64,000 bases of DNA, taken from Anaerosporobacter faecicola (GTDB taxonomy: Bacteria > Bacillota > Clostridia > Lachnospirales > Lachnospiraceae). The position numbers and the translations under genes were made by a program. The stretch spans positions 186,001-250,000 of the forward strand of contig NZ_JAAQRO010000009.1 in assembly GCF_012070565.1 (NCBI RefSeq). The letters run 5' to 3'. The notes beneath the pieces are model-generated. The model was not told the DNA's origin, searched no databases, and saw only the letters and a program-made list of their open reading frames with translations. Of this stretch, positions 60,611-64,000 are shown piece after piece (positions within the stretch are counted from its first letter, which is position 1; the number at the start of each line of letters is the position of its first letter).

Positions 60611-63600
60611 ATGGACAAAACAAGTATACTACCAGGAATTACAAGAGAAGAGGAAGAAAAAAAACTAGCTGCTGTTATCACGATTGCAGGGAAGAACCTA
60701 GAACGAGCTGAACAATCCGTCAAGGCATTAACGGGTGAACTTCGTGATATGTTAGAGATTGATGTTTCAAAAGATAAGGAAACCATGGTTTTTTGGAATA
60801 ATACACAGGCAAGTCTGAATGAAGCGAATCAAGAACTGTTTCGCTGCCAAAGAGCTAGAAGAAAACCTTATTTTGGTCGAATCGATTTTACAGACAGCAA
60901 AACCAATACGAAAGAAGCATTCTATATCGGTAGGGTAGGAATCCATCGTTCTGTAACCGATCTGGTTGTCATAGACTGGCGTGCACCAGTTGCAAACTGC
61001 TATTATGAAGAATCCTTGGGTATCTGCAAATACAATGTAAGAAATGTTGGCGATTATACAATCGATTTAACTCGAAAACGTACCTATGAGATAAATAATG
61101 ACGAACTACTTGATTTCTATGATTCGGAAGTCGTCTCAAATGATGATTTGCTAACGAAGTATCTTGCGAAAAGTAAAAAGGCTGTACTTGGGGAAATCAT
61201 TGCAACGATTCAAAAAGAACAAAACTATATTATTCGAAAATCCCCACGTAATAATATGCTGGTTCAAGGAGTTGCTGGTTCGGGTAAGACTACCGTTGCA
61301 ATGCATCGTATCTCGTATATTCTATATAACTATGAGAATGAATTTAGACCAATTGATTTCTATATTGTAGGAAGTAACCAAATTCTTCTAAATTATATAA
61401 CAAGTGTACTACCTGACCTTGATGTATATGGAATCTCACAGATGACTATGGAGCAGCTTTTCGTTCGATTATTATATGAAGATTGGGATGCAAAACAATA
61501 TACGATCCGAACAATAGAAAAAGGGGATGAATCCGCCTGTATCAAAGGAACGTACCAGTGGTTTCATGATCTGGAGAAATTTTGTGCGGAATATGAGCTA
61601 GAATATATTCCACATAAAGAGGTTCGTGCAAAATATACGAATAAAGTCTTACTAAAGCAGGAAGAGATTGAAACCTATATTCGGGAGAATCCCCATGTAT
61701 CGGTTCAGAATAAGATATTCTCACTTAATGAACGAATTATGTCCAGATTGGAAAATGAGATTACATGTAGAGATATATCCTATACCGTAGAAGAAAAGGA
61801 AGAGATGAAGAAATTCTACCGTTTCTTTTTTGGAGGGAAGGTATGGAAAGGGAATATCTATGATTTTTATCAAACATTTCTTCTTAAACAAAAGGAAAAT
61901 GGGAAAGCGATAGAGCTCCCAGATCAGTGCTTTGATGTATATGATCTTGCAGCACTTGCCTATATATACAAGAGAGTGAAAGAAATCGACATGATTCGAG
62001 AAGCTAGCCACGTTGTAATTGATGAAGCGCAGGATTTCGGAATGATGGCATATGCTTCCTTAAAATACTGTTTACGAGGTTGCACGTACACCATTATGGG
62101 AGATGTTTCACAGAATATCCATTTTGGCTATGGGTTAAATGATTGGGAAGAATTGAAAAGCCTTATTATTAAAGACAGATTTGATACCTTTGGCTTGTTA
62201 AAGAAAAGTTACCGAAATACCGTTGAGATTTCAAATTTTGCTACGAACATTTTGCGACATGGTACATTTGCAATCTATCCGGTAGAGCCGATCATCAGAC
62301 ATGGGAATGAAGTCCAACTTACCAAATGTGCGGATGACAAAGATCTTCTGATTGAAACAGTAAAAACAATCAAGTTATGGCAAAAGAATGGACACGAAAC
62401 AATTGCAGTAATCTGTAGGGATGAAAAGGAAGCAACGGACGTTTCCAACAAACTAGGGCAGCATCTTGACTTAGTAGACAGTAATCTTGATACAGCTGAG
62501 TTTGGTAGTGGTGTTATGGTACTTCCAGTCGAATACACAAAAGGTCTGGAGTTTGATGCAGTACTTCTGTTTAATCCAACGAATGCTGCCTATCCTGCCG
62601 AAGATGGACATGTTAAATTGCTTTATGTTGCGGCAACAAGAGCTCTTCATGAGCTTGCTGTCTTATATGTAGAGAACTTAACCGATCTTATTGCAAAAGA
62701 AGTGCCAAAAGAAAAGAGAATGGATTCTTTTGATGTAGAGAATGACTCTCTGAGTAAATTAAACAAGGAGAATACTCCGAAAATACCAACAAGAACCCCT
62801 AAAACCTATAAAAAAGTGGATTTGCTTGCGGGAGAAGAGAGACGCACGGGACCAAAACGAATTGTTGTGCAAGGGAAAAAGCAAAAGGAGACCGACAAGG
62901 ATGTTTCCATTGTATCGAACACACCAACTTCAAAATATGGTGCACACAAATTTGGGGATATACCAGATAATAACAGCTTGCATCCAGCCGGTCATGGAAG
63001 AATAGATACCTCTATAAGGTGGCAAAAGAAATCTTCTGATCGGGTAGAACTTGCGAGTAACTATGGTTTATTACGAATCATGCCAATCACAGACGCTGTA
63101 ATACGAGTAAGTTTTATCAAAGGTCATGAAAGCGCAATGTTTGATGATGAGCAGGAATGGCTTTATACAGAACCAACGGAGGAATGTGTTGCAGCAGGAC
63201 TTCTTACACAGAAACCCAAATGGCTGTATAAAGAGATGAAAGATGCGATCGGAATTGCTACCGATCAACTTGCGATTAAAATTGAGAAAAAGACAGGTGC
63301 TGTTAAGTTCTTCACCAGATCGGGTAATCCAATTCTTTCAGAACGGGATAAAGAACCTAGACAGATTAATACGGAGCCGAATGAGCAGACCTGGATGTAT
63401 TTTGATTTTAAAAAGAATGAAAAGTTATGGGCAAGAGGAATGGCGAGTAGTGAGTTGATCCCAATGGATAAGAAAGCAAGTTACATCTCGTATGGTTCTA
63501 AGCAAATGCGTATACCATTACTTGTATCAGATAAAGGCTATGGTATCGCCATTGCATCAAAGAATAATGTGGTATGCTGTAATATTGCAATGTATGGAAC

Positions 63601-63706
63601 GTATCTATCCGTAGAAGGAAGTAGTCAGATTGATTATTATTTCATGTATGGTGGAACCAAAGAACAAACAGCACAGTTGCATAAGTTGTTAGGAAAGATA
63701 TGGTAG
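60611..63706 (+). CDS. HelD-type helicase fused to a GH31 N-terminal-like domain
   Basis: The 1031-residue protein has a HelD superfamily-1 part (residues 1-720). The N-terminal coiled coil is followed by YIGRVGIHR and VIDWRAPVANCYYEESLG. Walker A GVAGSGKTTVAMHRISYIL lies near residue 221, Walker B VVIDEAQDFGMMA near 468, and LLYVAATRALHELAVLYVENL near 671. HelD removes stalled RNA polymerase. The linker, about 720-800, is Lys/Thr-rich. The last 230 residues (LLRIMPITDAVIRVSFIKG ... IDYYFMYGGTKEQTAQLHKLLGK) match the beta-sandwich N-terminal domain of GH31 alpha-glucosidases, ending where their barrel would begin. AAAGGGGAGA selects ATG 60611, not the upstream TTG 60554. Confidence 0.85.
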   Translation: MDKTSILPGITREEEEKKLAAVITIAGKNLERAEQSVKALTGELRDMLEIDVSKDKETMVFWNNTQASLNEANQELFRCQRARRKPYFGRIDFTDSKTNTKEAFYIGRVGIHRSVTDLVVIDWRAPVANCYYEESLGICKYNVRNVGDYTIDLTRKRTYEINNDELLDFYDSEVVSNDDLLTKYLAKSKKAVLGEIIATIQKEQNYIIRKSPRNNMLVQGVAGSGKTTVAMHRISYILYNYENEFRPIDFYIVGSNQILLNYITSVLPDLDVYGISQMTMEQLFVRLLYEDWDAKQYTIRTIEKGDESACIKGTYQWFHDLEKFCAEYELEYIPHKEVRAKYTNKVLLKQEEIETYIRENPHVSVQNKIFSLNERIMSRLENEITCRDISYTVEEKEEMKKFYRFFFGGKVWKGNIYDFYQTFLLKQKENGKAIELPDQCFDVYDLAALAYIYKRVKEIDMIREASHVVIDEAQDFGMMAYASLKYCLRGCTYTIMGDVSQNIHFGYGLNDWEELKSLIIKDRFDTFGLLKKSYRNTVEISNFATNILRHGTFAIYPVEPIIRHGNEVQLTKCADDKDLLIETVKTIKLWQKNGHETIAVICRDEKEATDVSNKLGQHLDLVDSNLDTAEFGSGVMVLPVEYTKGLEFDAVLLFNPTNAAYPAEDGHVKLLYVAATRALHELAVLYVENLTDLIAKEVPKEKRMDSFDVENDSLSKLNKENTPKIPTRTPKTYKKVDLLAGEERRTGPKRIVVQGKKQKETDKDVSIVSNTPTSKYGAHKFGDIPDNNSLHPAGHGRIDTSIRWQKKSSDRVELASNYGLLRIMPITDAVIRVSFIKGHESAMFDDEQEWLYTEPTEECVAAGLLTQKPKWLYKEMKDAIGIATDQLAIKIEKKTGAVKFFTRSGNPILSERDKEPRQINTEPNEQTWMYFDFKKNEKLWARGMASSELIPMDKKASYISYGSKQMRIPLLVSDKGYGIAIASKNNVVCCNIAMYGTYLSVEGSSQIDYYFMYGGTKEQTAQLHKLLGKIW

Positions 63707-63883
63707 ATTTTGCTTTATGAAAAAAGTAATTATATTTAATACGGATGACTTTCGAGATCTACGAAGGATAATTGATGAAACGTAAAATATTCTGTGGTAT
63801 ATCGTTCGTTTAGAATTAGGGTCATAGGAGGTAAGGGTAATAAACTTAATTGCAAGATTATTATGAGAAAGGAATGGATACCT

Positions 63884-64000
63884 ATGTTAATTCAGAAAAG
63901 AACAATTACGTTACGTCAAATGGAAGATACGATGACCGATTATGAATTAATGCGAGAATGGTTTTCAGAGCCAGAATTGCAAGAATGGGTATGGTGTGAT
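63884..64000 (+). CDS. GNAT-family acetyltransferase (5' part only)
   Basis: Only the first 39 residues are in the window. They include the start ITLRQMEDTMTDYELMREWFSEPELQEWV, typical of aminoglycoside 6'-acetyltransferase or RimJ-type GNAT proteins (a short beta strand, then the W-x2-x-P-x2-x2-W segment). GAGAAAGGA lies upstream at 63864-63872. The preceding 177 bp hold no terminator I can support, and one 22-codon ORF at 63717-63785 of doubtful reality. Confidence 0.65.
   Translation, partial: MLIQKRTITLRQMEDTMTDYELMREWFSEPELQEWVWCD

Noticed and set aside
63717-63785. 22-codon ORF after the HelD fusion gene
   Set aside because: The SD is poor and no promoter or conservation can be seen. 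Left as doubtful.

Overview
The window is about 64 kb of AT-rich Firmicutes chromosome. Three things point to an anaerobic Lachnospiraceae-type clostridium: the gene order radC-mreBCD-PBP2-minCDE-rodA-mgsA, the run yggS-sepF-yggT-ylmH-divIVA, and strong purine-rich ribosome-binding sites. The genus cannot be fixed from the sequence alone. I found no rRNA, tRNA, phage or transposase gene and no CRISPR array.

From 1 to about 24 kb the window is a dense, almost entirely plus-strand housekeeping region. It holds miaA, a PLP-dependent methionine gamma-lyase family gene, a DUF4321 membrane protein, radC, the elongasome genes mreB/mreC/mreD/PBP2, the division-site genes minC/minD/minE, rodA, mgsA and a D,D-carboxypeptidase lipoprotein. 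A radical SAM protein and an HlyD-like membrane protein follow, then the division cluster yggS-sepF-yggT-ylmH-divIVA, aroB, lspA and an RluA-family pseudouridine synthase. Cell shape and division are therefore encoded almost as one block. A structured non-coding RNA candidate lies on the minus strand at the left edge.

From 24 to 38.4 kb the content is accessory and regulatory. It includes a BlaI/MecI-type repressor, a MacB/FtsX-type ABC transporter, a two-component system, DUF445 and DMT membrane proteins, and a tocopherol-cyclase-like protein. An AraC regulator diverges from a GH43 glycosidase across a dyad operator, and a cysteine-rich ferritin-like protein and a glycerophosphodiesterase follow.

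From 38.4 to 50 kb the region is rich in signals. A 32-residue membrane protein has its own promoter and terminator, and an ABC exporter is flanked by related dyads. A MazG-like gene is followed by a 14-bp tandem repeat and then by an SGNH hydrolase whose best start is cut off by an in-frame UGA. Next come seven exact-period 17-bp dyad repeats and two LytTR regulator plus DUF3021 membrane protein cassettes. Direct repeats at 21-bp spacing, the classic LytTR operator geometry, lie before the first cassette (which also carries an ABC transporter) and before a membrane-anchored alpha/beta hydrolase just after the second cassette. The two cassettes probably form linked regulatory circuits.

From 50 to 64 kb there are small enzymes (GNAT, metallophosphoesterase, flavin reductase-like, methyltransferase), an LRR-type surface protein, an LprI-like lipoprotein, and an arsenic cluster (arsR, acr3, arsC, VOC protein) with an ArsR operator inside its promoter. 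An APH-type kinase follows, and then a 1031-residue HelD-type helicase whose last 230 residues look like the N-terminal beta-sandwich of a GH31 glycosidase, a very unusual fusion. The window ends inside a GNAT acetyltransferase.
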